Shown one piece after another: positions 43,291 to 55,000 of a DNA stretch of 64,000 bases. The stretch is from positions 47,657,910-47,721,909 of the forward strand of contig CM039464.1 of assembly GCA_022414725.1 (NCBI GenBank), written 5' to 3'. The position numbers and the translations under genes were made by a program. Source of the stretch: Microglena sp. YARC. Taxonomy: Eukaryota > Chlorophyta > Chlorophyceae > Chlamydomonadales > Chlamydomonadaceae. Below the pieces are notes generated by a model that was not told the origin of the DNA, ran no database searches, and was given only the letters and a program-made list of their open reading frames with translations. How positions within the stretch are numbered: the stretch's first letter is position 1; every line of letters begins with the position of its first letter.

Positions 43291-43363
43291 CAGTGAAAAT
43301 TTAATTCGACAATGATAATTTAATTATCATCCCAAATGCGATGAAAATTGATGGTAATAGGCA

Positions 43364-43576
43364 CACTGTTTTTCTTTTCGGCTACTAACAGCAGCTTCTA
43401 CTCCTTCTAGGCAGCTCCCTGAGCCGGCCACTGGGCTGAGCCTAAAAATATCAGCAGCGCTAGAAAGCTGATTACGTCAGCTTCAAGGCGCACTAGGTCG
43501 CTTTAGGTTTATCTGATTAGTCAGCCAGGGGAGCTGACTAAAAGCTCCTTCTCTTTGCTGAAAAAAAAAAACAGTG
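43364..43576. mobile_element. hAT-type MITE with perfect 8-bp TSD (family A)
   Basis: This 213-bp element starts CACTGTTTTTCTTTTCGGC and ends AAAAAACAGTG. It is flanked by AATAGGCA on both sides (43356-43363 and 43577-43584). Inner arms include AGGCAGCTCCCTGAGCCGGC and GCCAGGGGAGCTGACT. It is non-autonomous. Confidence 0.85.
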
Positions 43577-44279
43577 AATAGGCAACAAATCCTGTAAGAC
43601 GTGCCACGGTGTGTTGGAATCTAATTAGGTTAGTCCTAAGTTTCCAAATGTATCACATGGGGCCATGTGGGCCCTAAGGCTGTCCGATCCTTGTTAACAC
43701 CCTAGGGGTGTTTAAGCCTGCGAGCTTCCTAGGACGTTAACACCCTCCGACCGTTCCGAACACCCTACCACCTCCTAAGCATGTCTGCATCTAGTAAACA
43801 CCCTATTAAGGGATGTTAAACATGTTTCCTGGGGTGCAGACTGCCGTGGGGGGGTGCTTGTACGGTAATTGGAAGCCAGTGAGCAGCCCAGCATTGGCAG
43901 AAGAACCATGTGACAATCTGTGATAATTATAATTGTTGTTCTAAGCTTCGTGCGCTCCTTAGTTGGTCAGCCCAAGCTAAGTAATGTGATAGTAGCAACA
44001 ACCCTTGTTTGATAACAACAAAATGCGGTGGTTGTCGTTACTGCCAATTACTGTCAAGCCGACGTCAGCACTTATGCGGTGTCCATGCAGTGTCTTGGTA
44101 TGTTCGTCTACGTAGGGGATTTATGCGTGGCAGTCATATATATACCGTACGCGCCTTCAGTATTGGCAAACGATTTGGCAAACGACCCTTTGCCAAACCG
44201 GATTGAGGTTGCCAATCCAGGTTGAGACCACTCCAGGTGGTTGGTCTTTGCCAAGTTATTGCTAAGTTACGGTTACCAT

Positions 44280-44530
44280 GGTACTCTGTCTGCTAAGCCC
44301 TAGCAAGTTAAATGTTCCTGATTTGAATTGCTACATGGTTTTATTTTCAGCAAGCTTGGGCAGACTACTTAGTAAACATGTACTTGAACTTGGTTACATG
44401 GCTCCACCCGGCAATTTGGATGGCTGGAGCCATGTACCGGTCTGGCTACTAAGCCCTAGCAAGTTAAATGCTCCTGATTTGAATTGTTACGTGTTTTTAC
44501 AGCAAGCTTGGACATAATACTTGGCGAACA
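44280..44530. repeat. Two-copy tandem duplication, about 170 bp
   Basis: CTAAGCCCTAGCAAGTTAAA TG(T/C)TCCTGATTTGAATTG occurs at 44293 and 44449. Element D-like sequence (GGTTACATGGCTCC, GGCTGGAGCCATGTA) lies between. I found no supported gene in the unique flanks 43590-44280 and 44530-44900. Confidence 0.7.
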
Positions 44531-44911
44531 TGTAACAAGGAAATGTAACAATAACATAAGACCCTTTGCCAACTGGATTTCAAGTCTGAGCTTGAGACAG
44601 TCAAAGCCATAGACCCCTTTGCCAAGTTAGTTTTGCCATGCTTTTCTGAGACTGCTTTTAGGGTTAAAATGACATTTGCCAATTCTTAATCTTGCCAATA
44701 CTTAAAGCGTGTACGGTATATAAGTCATATATATAAGTTATGAAAGGAATTTCACCGAAGGAGGTGGGTCTCCCAACACAAACCAGCGGCACCAAGGATT
44801 CAGTTTGAATGGTGTTGACATTCCTACAAATGAGTAGGCACATTTAGGGTTGGTGGTAGATATCGACCCACGACCAAGCGAACTTGCACCTCTATCCCTA
44901 TTGACCACTGC

Positions 44912-44987
44912 TGGACCATACAGGCTGCGAGGGCCTTCTGGATATCTAGCTAGATATCCAGAAGGCCCTCGCAGCCTGTATGGTCCA
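44912..44987. repeat. Perfect 76-bp palindrome without spacer
   Basis: GGACCATACAGGCTGCGAGG GCCTTCTGGATATCTAG is followed immediately by its exact reverse complement; one more base pair (T/A) extends it. The centre is CTAGCTAG. A spacer-free palindrome of this size is unstable in cloning and replication, so it is either recent, a foldback element, or an assembly/chimera artefact. Confidence 0.95.
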
Positions 44988-45635
44988 ACAATAACGCACA
45001 TCCCGAGTGGGGTTTACAATTCAACAACCACGACAGACAAGCTAATGTTGTAGAGGTCGGTCCAAGGCGGTTTTAGCTAGCAATTTATCCGCCTGTGTTG
45101 GTCAATTCTAATTTGTGAGCGACCTTTCATTGCTCCCCGTCAATTCGTGAATTACAGTTGCATCAATGCTTTCCAGACGAGTCCCCTCTCGCACGCGCCA
45201 GCACCCCTCAAATAACGTAATGCAGGCACTCGAGTCAAACAAGTTCCGCCAGGTAGGCAGGTACACGCTAGCTTCAACTGCTTTAACAGGTCCGTTGGTC
45301 CGACCACTAGGGGGCCCCGGGCGCCCTGCTATTTCAGCAGGTTTCACCCAAGGGAGTACCAGTACTTGAAAATCTGTGAGCAACTCAGAGTTGGCTGGAG
45401 AACCATGTGACAAATATAAATATTATTGCACTTAAGAATGAGTATTAATAAAACCAATTATAATATTATTAATCCGTGTGATGTCCCCAGAAATCCAGAA
45501 TAGGACTGACGGAACAGCACTTCAGCAGCCGAACGAGCAGATCTCTCAATTTATAACATGACATATTGACATCACATTTGTTTTTTCGAGGAGGATTTTT
45601 GCCTCGAAGGGTGGGTCTCCCAATGCGAGCCCTAG

Positions 45636-45706
45636 ACTCAAAAGATTAAACCTAACCCTAAAACATAAACCTAAACCCTAAACCCTAAACCCTAAAGTAA
45701 TCTCAT
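45636..45706. repeat. Interstitial telomere-type repeats (CCCTAAA)n
   Basis: AACCCTAAACCCTAAACCCT AAA with degenerate units before it. Shorter runs of the same motif lie near 49766-49795 (TAAACCCTAAACCC) and in reverse near 14353-14370 (GGGGGTTTAGGGTTAAG). This is the plant and green-algal telomere motif. Confidence 0.85.
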
Positions 45707-45807
45707 TTAGCAGGTATCAGTATAGTATTATACCGGTATTCAAAAGATCGTTCGTCAAAGAAACCAAATCATATGGCGCTATGTGTGCAGTCAGAAACAT
45801 TTTTTTT

Positions 45808-45935
45808 TTTATGATAACGCCTGGTGGGGCGTGGTTTTAAGGGAACCCGTCGTATGCGGGCAGAGAACGGTCTACCACCTCGACTACCATCGCTAAGCTA
45901 CCATCGCGGTTGACAACGACCTGCAACGCTAAGGG
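45808..45935 (+). repeat. Dispersed repeat family G copy
   Basis: ATGATAACGCCTGGTGGGGC, GAGAACGGTCTACCACC and CGGTTGACAACGACC match the reverse complement of 1-165. Confidence 0.6.
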
Positions 45936-45944
45936 TCAACTTGA

Positions 45945-46180
45945 TAGGGTATCACTCTGTCCTTGGACTTGGTTACATAGCTCCAGCCAGAATTTTGGCT
46001 GCTCGCTAAAAAGTCAGTGCCTGCCTGGAATCGAGCTCGGGTCAACTCGATAGGGCTGCACTCGGTCCTTGAACATGTCTCCATAGCTCCAGCCAGCATT
46101 TGGCTACTCGCTAAAGAATATATGCCTACCGGGACTGGACCCGAATCAACTCGACAGGACAGCACTTCATGTAGTAAGTT
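45945..46180. repeat. Tandem tRNA/SINE-like units, about 100-110 bp
   Basis: CTTGGACTTGGTTACATAGC TCCAGCC is followed by a segment GTGCCTGCCTGGAATCGAGC TCGGGTCAACTCGATAGGGC; this pair occurs two and a half times. The TCGAGTTGACCCGAGCTCGA piece on the minus strand resembles a tRNA T-arm (GGTTCGA type) but is degraded. It may be a composite of element D and a tRNA-derived part. Confidence 0.4.
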
Positions 46181-46273
46181 CTCTCTATCTCCCTCTCTCT
46201 CTCTCATGAGGAAGCGGCACTCGTTCAAACATACTTAGATGACTTCTGAATTTAGGCTACCCCTAAAACGCCT

Positions 46274-46344
46274 GTGCCTACCGGGTATCGAGTCCGAGTC
46301 TCAACCGCCATAAAGTGGTGTACTAACCCCTATACAATAGGCAC
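46274..46344 (-). tRNA. tRNA-like sequence, probable pseudogene or SINE head
   Basis: The 71 nt on the minus strand fold as a cloverleaf: a 7-bp acceptor stem with perfect pairing (GTGCCTA with TAGGCAC), a 4-bp D stem (GTAT/GTAC) around AGGGGTTA, an anticodon stem with one mismatch and loop TTATGGC (ATG in the anticodon position), and a T arm with CTCGATA in the loop and one mismatch. The T loop lacks the normal TTCGA start, and ATG is not a usual anticodon, so it is probably not functional. Confidence 0.4.
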
Positions 46345-46459
46345 GTGATACTTATGACGTCCCACGTGATCCATACTCTAATACATTTTCCTTCATAAAA
46401 TAAATGTATCGGTGGCTGTGCTTAGTTTGTTGGTTTCATTTCCCTTGTAATCTTTCTTC

Positions 46460-47548
46460 ATTTCTCTAGTTTGAGCTCTTGCTTGTGGGTTCTGGTGTAC
46501 GGGCAGGGCTTTGTGTTGGCTACAGAAACTTTCAGATGCGTATAGCCAACAGATCTGCCCTGTGTGGTGGATTCTCTCACCGATGTCATGTGTGCCTACT
46601 TGCTGAATCTTATGCTATGTTGGTTTCTGGACTCTCTTTTTTTCGTCTGGACTCCCCTATTACTTCATGGGGTGTCTATGGTAGTCATCCTAGGTACTCC
46701 GTACCTTTTCTGCAAGATGGTTGTGATGGTTTGAATTGTGATTTTTTCCTTTGAAGGCATTATCGCTGCATACTAAGGTGCTCATAGCGCATGCTATTGG
46801 GTGGTCTTTAGTTCTTTTTAGTTCGGCCTTCTTCTCTTGTGGTTGGTGGGCCTGGTGCTCTGGATTGCCTACCTTTGCATCCCTCCCCTTTCCGCCTCTA
46901 GTTTGTTTCCTATTTGGCTATTTTGGACTTGACCCAGTTTGATTTTCAGGTTGGTGGGGGTGCCTTACAAACCCTCGTGCTTAATGTTAGTTATAGCATT
47001 TGATGGTTGGCAGGCTGTGCTGCTTTCCTGTCTCGGCAGTGATTTGCTGAGTTTATGTACCGGCAACGAATCCTCTCTCTCTCTCCTGACCTGGTTTGTT
47101 TTTCATTCAGGTTTGTGGGGGTGCCTTAAAACCCTCGCTCTTCCTGTAATCCTGTTATAAAATTGGATGGTCGGCAGGCTGTGCTGCTGTCCTGTCTCGG
47201 CAATTCTTAGCTGAGTTGATGTAACGAATCCTCTCTCCTGTTGCCAGATGTTTGTGCTGGGTTGAGTACTTGAGTGGTTGACTTGTGTTTTTCGCTTCAA
47301 GGGCATCATCGCTGCATTTGAAGGTGCTCATAGCGCATGCCCTTGGGGGGCGTTAGTTCTGTTTGGTTCGGCTCTCCTCTCTTGCGTTTGTTGGGCTTGG
47401 TGCTCTGGATAGAGTGCCTTTGCATACCTCCCCTTTCCGCTCTCCTTTCCGCTTTATGTGCATTTCCTTTCTTTGACTATTCTGTTCCTACCGGTAGCTT
47501 GTTTTCAAGGTTTTTTTTTGGGGGGGGGGGGGGGGGGGCTCTCCTGAC
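46460..47548 (-). repeat. Tandem copies of the donor end of the 47549-47679 exon
   Basis: GCCTGACCTGGTTTGTTTT-type donor ends with the adjoining GGGGTGCCTT(A)AAA and GGCAGGCTGTGCTGCT pieces occur at about 47089-47190 and, with the donor lost, at 46927-47030. CGCTGCAT(A/T)...AAGGTGCTCATAGCGCATGC also occurs twice (46767 and 47308). Small indels break the frame in the copies. I do not see a separate gene. Confidence 0.5.
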
Positions 47549-47679
47549 CTGGTTTGTTTTGCAGTTTGTGAGGGTGCCTTGAAAAACCTCATGCCTCCTG
47601 TTACACAATTTGATGGTAGACACTAGGCAGGCTGTGCTGCTGTTCCTCAATCTCAAACAGATTTCACCAGAGGAAATTT
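47549..47679 (-). CDS. Unrecognised protein, possible internal exon
   Basis: The 131-nt exon lies between GCTTTCAG and ACCAG|GTCAGG. It completes one codon and then reads ISSGEICLRLRNSSTACLVS, TIKLCNRRHEVFQGTLTNCK, TNQ, phase 0 at the donor. The frame is open and both sites are good. I do not recognise the peptide. The copied donor end upstream (46.9-47.2 kb) follows the same pattern as the recognised genes, which is the main reason to think it is a real exon. Confidence 0.35.
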
Positions 47680-47879
47680 CTGAAAGCGGCTGCCCCCACC
47701 CCACCCCCCACCCACCCCACCCACAGTCCCACACCCACACACTATTTGGGGTTCGCTATCTACCCCGGCCCCCCCCGACAATGTTTCGACTTGTTTCGAT
47801 TGTTTCAGGGCTTACGACGCCTTAAGACCCCGGTTCTGACATGCAGTACACAAGCAACGTTTTAGCGCCCCCCTGTTAG

Positions 47880-48935
47880 TTCGCGTTTACATTTCCTAGT
47901 AAGTTTTGTTTTTTTACTGCCGATGGCGAGCAGCCAAATTGCTGGCTGAAGCTACCGGTATGTAACGAAGTTCAAGTTCAAGTTCAACTTACCCCCAACT
48001 CACACGTCCCGGCAGAGTAGCCAACTGACGTTGCCAGAAGCTTGGTCCTACGATTAACCCCGGAGGGTTTGGGGCGGCATTTCTGACTAGTTTAGCCGGA
48101 CCCATGCTTCGCCATGCAGCGACGGAATGGCGTGGCGTCGCACAAAGTAAAAACAATGGGTATATAACTTGAACTTGGTTACCGCCCTCAACTAAGGAGA
48201 GACCCCACGGTTACACCAGTCACACTGGGGAAGAGGAGGAGGGAGAGAGGAGGAGGAGGAGTTACGGAAAACCTAAGGGTTCGGCGCCTGTGGGCGCCCT
48301 CTGACCACGCCAGCCGGCATAGCGCATGACCTGCGGCTCTGGACCCAGACCTAGACCCAGACCGAGACCCACGAACGTGCGCGAGGTGAGAAGTCACCTC
48401 TAGTTACATGGCTCAAGCTAACAATTTGGTATCTGGCCGTCTTCGGCATGGTGTAGCATCTGTACTGTTTATTTGGGGGCTACGCGTGGCAGCTTATAGA
48501 CAGCTCTCTTCCCCTGTCCTTCGGCGAAACCCGCTTCAAGCAAATGCGCCTGAGAGCGGGCATGACAATATATTATATATATGACATGACAACATGCTTT
48601 TACTGCCAAAGACGGCGAGCAGCCTAATTGCTGGCTGAAGCTATGTAACCAAGTTCAAGTTCAAGCTGGCATGACAAGCATTCCAATGCAGCTATCCGCT
48701 TCGCTGGCTCCTTGGGTTCCACGGGTGTTGCACGGGTGGACGGCGTTGTAGAAGGGTGAGCAGCCCAGAGTTGGATAAAACCATGTAACAATCCAATCCA
48801 ATGCAGATGAAAGCGTTGGGCTTGAACCTATAGATTACTGGCAGGGCTGGCTGGGAGCTGCCATGGGTAGCCGAAAAAAGAAACAGTGAGAATCTGGGGA
48901 GCTCCCCCTCCTGCTTTTGGGGGCGGAGCTGTCTC
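47880..48935. repeat. Cluster of dispersed elements D and E
   Basis: Element D copies lie at about 47883-47985 and 48598-48668. Element E pieces lie at 48040-48140 (GGTTTGGGGCGGCA, GCCATGCAGCGACG) and 48893-48935 (GGGGAGCTCCCCCTCCTGCT TTTGGGGGCGGAGC). The interval 48940-49790 is unique or low complexity with no supported gene. Confidence 0.5.
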
Positions 48936-49799
48936 GTGAGCAAGCCTATTAAAAAAAGGGTTTTTTGTGTCCTGATTTATATCGTTCAGAAGAAGAGGAA
49001 AGAAAAAATGGGAAAATGAAAGAAAAAAAGAAAAAGAAAACAAAAGTAATTTGTTCGAGTTTACATCAGCATCAACACAACAAGAAAAACGTGCACCCTG
49101 GGCCACCTAAAACTACTCGCCCCCTAATTAACATGAGCCTTCCTTGGTATTGGTGTGCCGACAAACTGTAAACTGACCCGGCCCCAGGGGAACAGGAGTT
49201 CGCTACCGCAATTGGCGACGTCTCTTGAATGAGGACTCCTAGCCACACCGGCCTATTATGCATTCAGCCGATTACCGGCATTACGTGCCTGTGTTAAAGG
49301 CAGACGCAAAGGCAAGGTGCTTGCTAACTGACAGAATGGCACCGTTGGGTGGAGAGAGATGGACAGAGATATGTTAACTCAGGCGATGATAAAAGGAAAG
49401 GCGCCCCCGGAAGATTCTCTCAGATTGGGTTACGGGCTTAGACCTGCGGCTGTATCCACGTGTGCATACGCGTGGACACTCCACAGTCAGTGGGACTGAC
49501 CTACCGGTCACTAAACTCCAACACGAACCCTTGACTGTCTTTGCAGAAAAAAAGGACATATATATAATCCGATAATGAGTTAATGACAGGTACATTATAT
49601 AGTAAGAATAAATAATCGCTCTACGCATCATAGTGTGTCATGTACAGAGGATGGCCTAAAACACACAGCTGCACACATCAGCCCTGGCCCTTGGATCTAA
49701 CATTTTTGGCAGCCCCACCTCCAACAGCAAACTGCACACAGACACACTAATAGCAGCTTGGGGTTAAACCCTAAACCCTATCCCTAAACCCATTTAAGT

Positions 49800-51473
49800 G
49801 GCATGGCCGAATAATCTTGACCCCAGTAACGGGGCGATTGGTGGCATCTATTTGACCAACCGCCAACCAATAGCACACTAGCAGCTTTGCGACTCAACTG
49901 GCCCGGCCCAAATTATCTTGACCACAGTAACCGGGCGATCAGTGGCTTCTGTTTGACCGTTCGCCAATCAAAAGCACACCAGCAGCTTTGCGACTCAACT
50001 GACCTGCCACGAATATTCTTGACCCCAGTAACGGGGCGATCAGTGGCTTCTGTTTGACCGACTGCCAATCAAAAGCACACTAGCAGCTTTGTAACAAAAC
50101 AGTCTTGCCACGAATACTCTTAACCCCAGTAACGGGGCGATTGGTCGCATCTGTTTGACCGCCAGCCAATTAAAAGCACACTACCAGCTTTGCGACTAAA
50201 CTGATCTGCCACGAAAACTCTTGACCCCAGTAACGCGGCGATTGGTGGCATCTGTTTGGAAGAACGCCAATCAATTGCACACTAGCAGCTTTGCGATCAA
50301 ACTGACCTGCCACGAATATTCTTGACCCCAGTAACGGGGCGATCAGTGGCTTCTGTTTGACCGACCGCCAATTAATAGCACACTAGCAGCTTTCCGACTA
50401 AACTGGTCTAGCTCAAATAATCTTGACCCCAGTAACGGGGCGATTGGTGGCATAAGTTTGGACGACCACCAATCAAAAGCACACTAGCAGCTTTGCGACT
50501 CAACTGACCTGCCACGAATACTCTTGACCCCAGTAACGGGGCGATGGGTGGCATCTGTCTGACCGACCGCCAATCAATTGCTCACTAGCAGCTTTGCGAC
50601 TAAACTGGCTTAGCCCGAATATTCTTGACCCTAGTAACGGGGCGATTGGTGGCATCTGTTTGGAAGACCGCCAATCAAAAGCACACTAGCAGCTTTGCGA
50701 CTGAACTGACCTGCCATGAATACTCTTGACCCCAGTAACCGGGCGATTGGTGGCATCTGTTTGACCGACCGCCAATCAAAAGCACGCTAGCAGCTTTGCG
50801 ACTAAACTGGCCTGCCATGAATATTCTTGACCACAGTAACGGGGCGATTGGTGGCATCTGTTTGAACGACTGCCAATCAATAGAACACCACCAGCTTTGC
50901 AACTAAACTGGCCTAGCCCAAATAATCTGAACCCCAGTAACCGGGCGATTGGTGGCATCTGTTTGACCGACCGCCAATTAATAGCACACTAGCAGCTTTA
51001 CAACTAAACTGGTATAGCCCAAATAATCTGAACCCCAGTAACAAGGCGATTGGTGGCATCTGTTTGACCAAACGCCAATCTAAAGCACACTAGCAGCTTA
51101 GTAATTGAACTGGTCTGGCCCAAATAATCTTGACCACAGTAACCGGGCGATCAGTGGCTTCTGTTTGACTGACCGCCAATCAAAAGCACACTAGCAGCTT
51201 TGCGACTAAACTGACCTGCCACAAATAATCTTGACCCCAGTAACGGGGCGATGGGTGGCATTTGTTTGACCAACCGCCAACCAATAGCACACTAGCAGCT
51301 TTGCGACTCAACTGACCTGCCACGAATACTCTCGACCCCAGAAACCGGGCGATCAGTGGCTAATGTTTGCAAATAAACTGGCCTGGCCCAAATCATCTCG
51401 ACCCCAGTATTGGGGCGTTTGGTGGCATATGTTTGGGCGACCACCAATCAATAGCACACTAGCAGCTTTGCGA
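49800..51473 (-). repeat. 101-bp satellite derived from the end of the cyclophilin coding region
   Basis: GCAGCTTTG recurs every 101 bp (49881, 49982, 50083, 50184 and on), about 16 copies. On the minus strand each unit holds the last 25 or so codons of the cyclophilin ([12 protein letters not shown], then VKIIRARPV and a TAG stop) plus 3' flanking sequence GTCGCAAAGCTGCTAGTGTG. Most units keep the DRPVT and the stop region almost unchanged. It begins directly after the true stop codon at 51474. Confidence 0.93.
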
Positions 51474-51638
51474 CTAAACTGGCCTTGCCCGAATAATCTT
51501 GACCTCCGTTACCGGGCGATCAGTGGCATCTGTTTGGACGACCGCCAATCGCTTAATAACTGACATGCCACTGCAGACACGGCCAAAGATGGTATGCTTG
51601 CCATCTAGCCACGGAGTAGGGGCGAGAGAGATGAAGAA
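51474..51638 (-). CDS. PPIL1: Cyclophilin (PPIL1/CYP18-2 type), last exon
   Basis: After the acceptor CGTGCCTAG the exon reads [54 protein letters not shown] and then TAG. Plant CYP18-2 has [20 protein letters not shown] and VCRGMEVIKRLGSVQT, then DRPIHEVKI, so the orthology is clear. The Phe, Trp and His residues that form the cyclophilin active site (FF, PW, GKH) are present. PPIL1-type cyclophilins are peptidyl-prolyl isomerases of the spliceosome. The segment downstream of the stop is a satellite of its own 3' end, and the intron upstream holds about ten copies of its acceptor end. Confidence 0.95.
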   Translation of the reverse strand, partial: FFISLAPTPWLDGKHTIFGRVCSGMSVIKRLAVVQTDATDRPVTEVKIIRARPV

Positions 51639-52055
51639 CTAGGCACGGAGAGATAGGGAGATGGTTTCATGGTTATGCATGAAGGGATAGGGGTACGTTT
51701 ATTTATTTACTGATTTATTTGCCTTTATGTATGAAGAACTAGGCACGGAGAGATAGGGGTTATGCGTATTGGTTAGGAACGGATGAATGGGGATGGAGCA
51801 TATACAGGTTGTGTGATGCGTGGGGTTATTGAGACCATCTAGCCATGGAGTAGGAGCAAGAGAAGAACTAGGAAAGGAGAGATAGGGGTATTGCGCATTG
51901 TTTAGGGAACGGATGAATGGGGATGGAGCATAGACAGGTTGTGCGATGCGTGGGGTTATTGAGACCATCTAGCCACGGAGTAGGGGCAAGAGAGATGAAG
52001 AACTAGGAACAGAGAGATGGGGTGGTGGTTTCATGCTTAGGCATGAAGGGATAGG
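51639..52055 (-). repeat. First copies of the cyclophilin acceptor end
   Basis: CATCTAGCC(A/C)..GGAGTAGG followed by AGAGA(T)GAAGAACTAGG occurs at about 51835-51875 and 51967-52005. On the minus strand these read CCTAG then [12 protein letters not shown], the first 40 nt of the last exon. Between them is GGTTAGG..GGATGAATGGGG sequence shared with 55.8-57.2 kb. Confidence 0.85.
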
Positions 52056-55000
52056 GTTAATGCCTATTGGGCAGGCGTAAAGGGATATGAGTAATGCGTA
52101 TTGGTTAGGCGTGAAGATGGATATGGTTAGTAATGCCTATTGGTTAGGCGGTGAAGGGATATGAGTAATGGTTAGGCCTATTGGTTAGGTGCGTGAAGGG
52201 ATATGAGTAATGGGTATTGGTTAGGCGTGAAGGGATATGAGTAATGGGTATTGGTTAGGCGTGAAGGGATATGAGTAATGGGTATTGGTTAGGCGTGAAG
52301 GGATATGAGTAATGGGTATTGGTTAGGCGTGAAGGGATATGAGTAATGGGTATTGGTTAGGCGTGAAGGGATATAAGTAATGCGTATTGGTCAGGCATGA
52401 AGGGATATGAGTAATGCGTATTGGTTAGGCGTGAAGGGATATGAGTAATAGGATTGGTTTAGGCGTGAAGGGATATGAGTAATGCGTATTGGTTAGCGTG
52501 AAATATGAGTAATGCTATTGTTAGCGTGAAGGGATATGAGTAATGCGTATTGGTTAGGCGTGAAGGGATATGAGTAATGGTAATTGGTTAGGCGTGAAGG
52601 GATATGAGTAATGGGTATTGGTTAGGCGTGAAGGGATATGAGTAATGTGTATTGGTTAGGCGTGAAGGGATATGAGTAATGGTATTGGTTAGGCGTGAAG
52701 GGATATTATGAGTAATGCGGTTAGGCGTGAAGGGATATGAGTAAGCATGGTATCGGTAGGCGTGAAGGGATATGCGTGAAGGGATATGAGTAATGCGTAT
52801 TGGTTAGGCCGTGAAGGATATATGAGTAATGCCTATTGGTTAGGCGTGAAGGGATCGCGCGTGAAGTATGAGTAATGCCGTATTGGTTAGGCTGTGAAGG
52901 GATTGGGATTGGTTAGGCGTGAAGGGATATGAGTAATGCGTATTGGTTATGAAGGGATATGAGTAATGCTATAGGCGTGAAGTGAGTTAATATTGGTTAA
53001 TATGAGTAATGCGTATTGGTTAGGTGAAGGATAAGTAATGCGTATTGGTTAGGCGTGAAGGGATATGAGTAATGGGTAGTTAAAGGATCTGCGTATTGGT
53101 TAGTGAAAGGGATATGAGTAATGCGTATTGGTTTTGAGTGAAAAAGGGATGAGTCGTAAGGATATGGTTGGTTAGGCGTGAAGGGATCGTGAAGGGATAT
53201 GTGGTTATGCGTATTGGTTAGGCGTGAAGGGATAATGATAAGGTTAGGCGTGAAGGGATATGAAGTAATGGTATTGGTATGAAGGATATGAGTATGGTAT
53301 TGGCGTGAAGGGATATGACAGTAATGCCTATTGGTTAGGCGTGAAGGGATAATGGCGTAGTTAGGCGTGATGCGTATTGGTTAGGCGTGAAGGGATTATG
53401 AGTAATGCGTATTGGTTAGGCGTGAAGGGATATGAGTAATGGGTATTGGTTAGGCGTGAAGGGAGTATGAGTAATGCGTAGGTTAGGCGTGAAGGATATG
53501 AGTAATGCGTAATTTGGTTAGGCGTGAAGGGATATGAGTAATGCGTATTGGTTAGGCGTGAAGGGATATGAGTAATGGGTATTGGTTAGGCGTGAAGGGA
53601 TATGAGTAATGCGTATTGGTTAGGCGTGAAGGGATATGAGTAATGCGTATGTTAGGCCGTGAAGGGATATGAGTAATGCCTATTGGTTAGGCGTGAAGGT
53701 ATGAGTAATGCTATTGGTTAGGCGTGAAGGGATATGGAGTAATGCCTATTGGTTAGGCGTGAAGGGATATGAGTAATGCCTATTGGTTAGGCGTGAAGGG
53801 ATATGAGTAATGCGTATTTGGTTAGCGTGAAGGGATATGAGTAATGCGTATTGGTTTAGGCGTGAAGGGATATAGTAATGCCTATTGTATGTTAGGCGTG
53901 AAGGGATATGAGTAATGGGTATTGGTTGTTAGGCCTGTGAAGGGATATGCGTATTGGTTAGGCGTGAAGGGATATGAGTAATGCGTATTGGTAGCGTGAA
54001 GGGATATGAGTAATGCGTATTGGTTAGGCGTGAAGGGATATGAGTAATGGGTATTGGTTAGGCGTGAAGGGATATGAGTAATGTGTATTGGTTAGGCGTG
54101 AAGGGATATGAGTAATGCGTATTGGTTAGGCGTGAAGGGATATGAGTAATGCCTATTGGTTAGGCGTGAAGGGATATGAGTAATGCCTATTGGTTAGGCG
54201 TGAAGGGATATGAGTAATGCGTATTGGTTAGGCGTGAAGGGATCTGAGTAATGCGTATTGGTTAGGCGTGAAGGGATATGAGTAATGCGTATTGGTTAGG
54301 CGTGAAGGGATATGAGTAATGCCTATTGGTTAGGCGTGAAGGGATATGAGTAATGGGTATTGGTTAGGCGTGAAGGGATATGAGTAATGCCTATTGGTTA
54401 GGCGTGAAGGGATATGAGTAATGCGTATTGGTTAGGCGTGAAGGGATATGAGTAATGCGTATTGGTTAGGCGTGAAGGGATATGAGTAATGCGTATTGGT
54501 TAGGCGTGAAGGGATATGAGTAATGGGTATTGGTTAGGCGTGAAGGGATATGAGTAATGCCTATTGGCCGTTAGGGGCGTGAAGGGATATGAGTAATGGG
54601 TATTGGTTTGGTTAGGCGTGAAGGGATATGAGTAATGCGTATTGGTTAGGCGTGAAGGGATATGAGTAATGCGTATTGGTTAGGCGTGAAGGGATATGGG
54701 ATTGGTTAGGCGTGAAGGATATGAGTAATGCGTATTGGTTAGGCGTGAAGGGATATGAGTAATGCGTATTGGTTAGGCGTGAAGGATATGAGTAATGGAG
54801 TAATGTTATGGCGTGAAGGGATATGAGTTAATGGTATTGGTTAGGCGTGAAGGGATATGAGTAATGCCTATTGGTTAGGCGTGAAGGGATATGAGTAATG
54901 CGTATTGGTTAGGCGTGAAGGGATCTGAGTAATGCCTATTGGTTAGGCGTGAAGGGATATGAGTTATGCGTATTGGTTAGGCGTGAAGGGATATGAGTAA

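Noticed and set aside
45166..45369. Small plus-strand gene starting MLSRRVPSRTRQ with a mitochondrial-like presequence
   Set aside because: The opposite strand is also open over the same stretch, the peptide is not recognised, and dispersed repeats lie on both sides; evidence is too weak.
49800..51560. CRISPR-like array of 101-bp units
   Set aside because: Units are continuous repeats with no variable spacers, the genome is eukaryotic, and the unit is the cyclophilin gene end.
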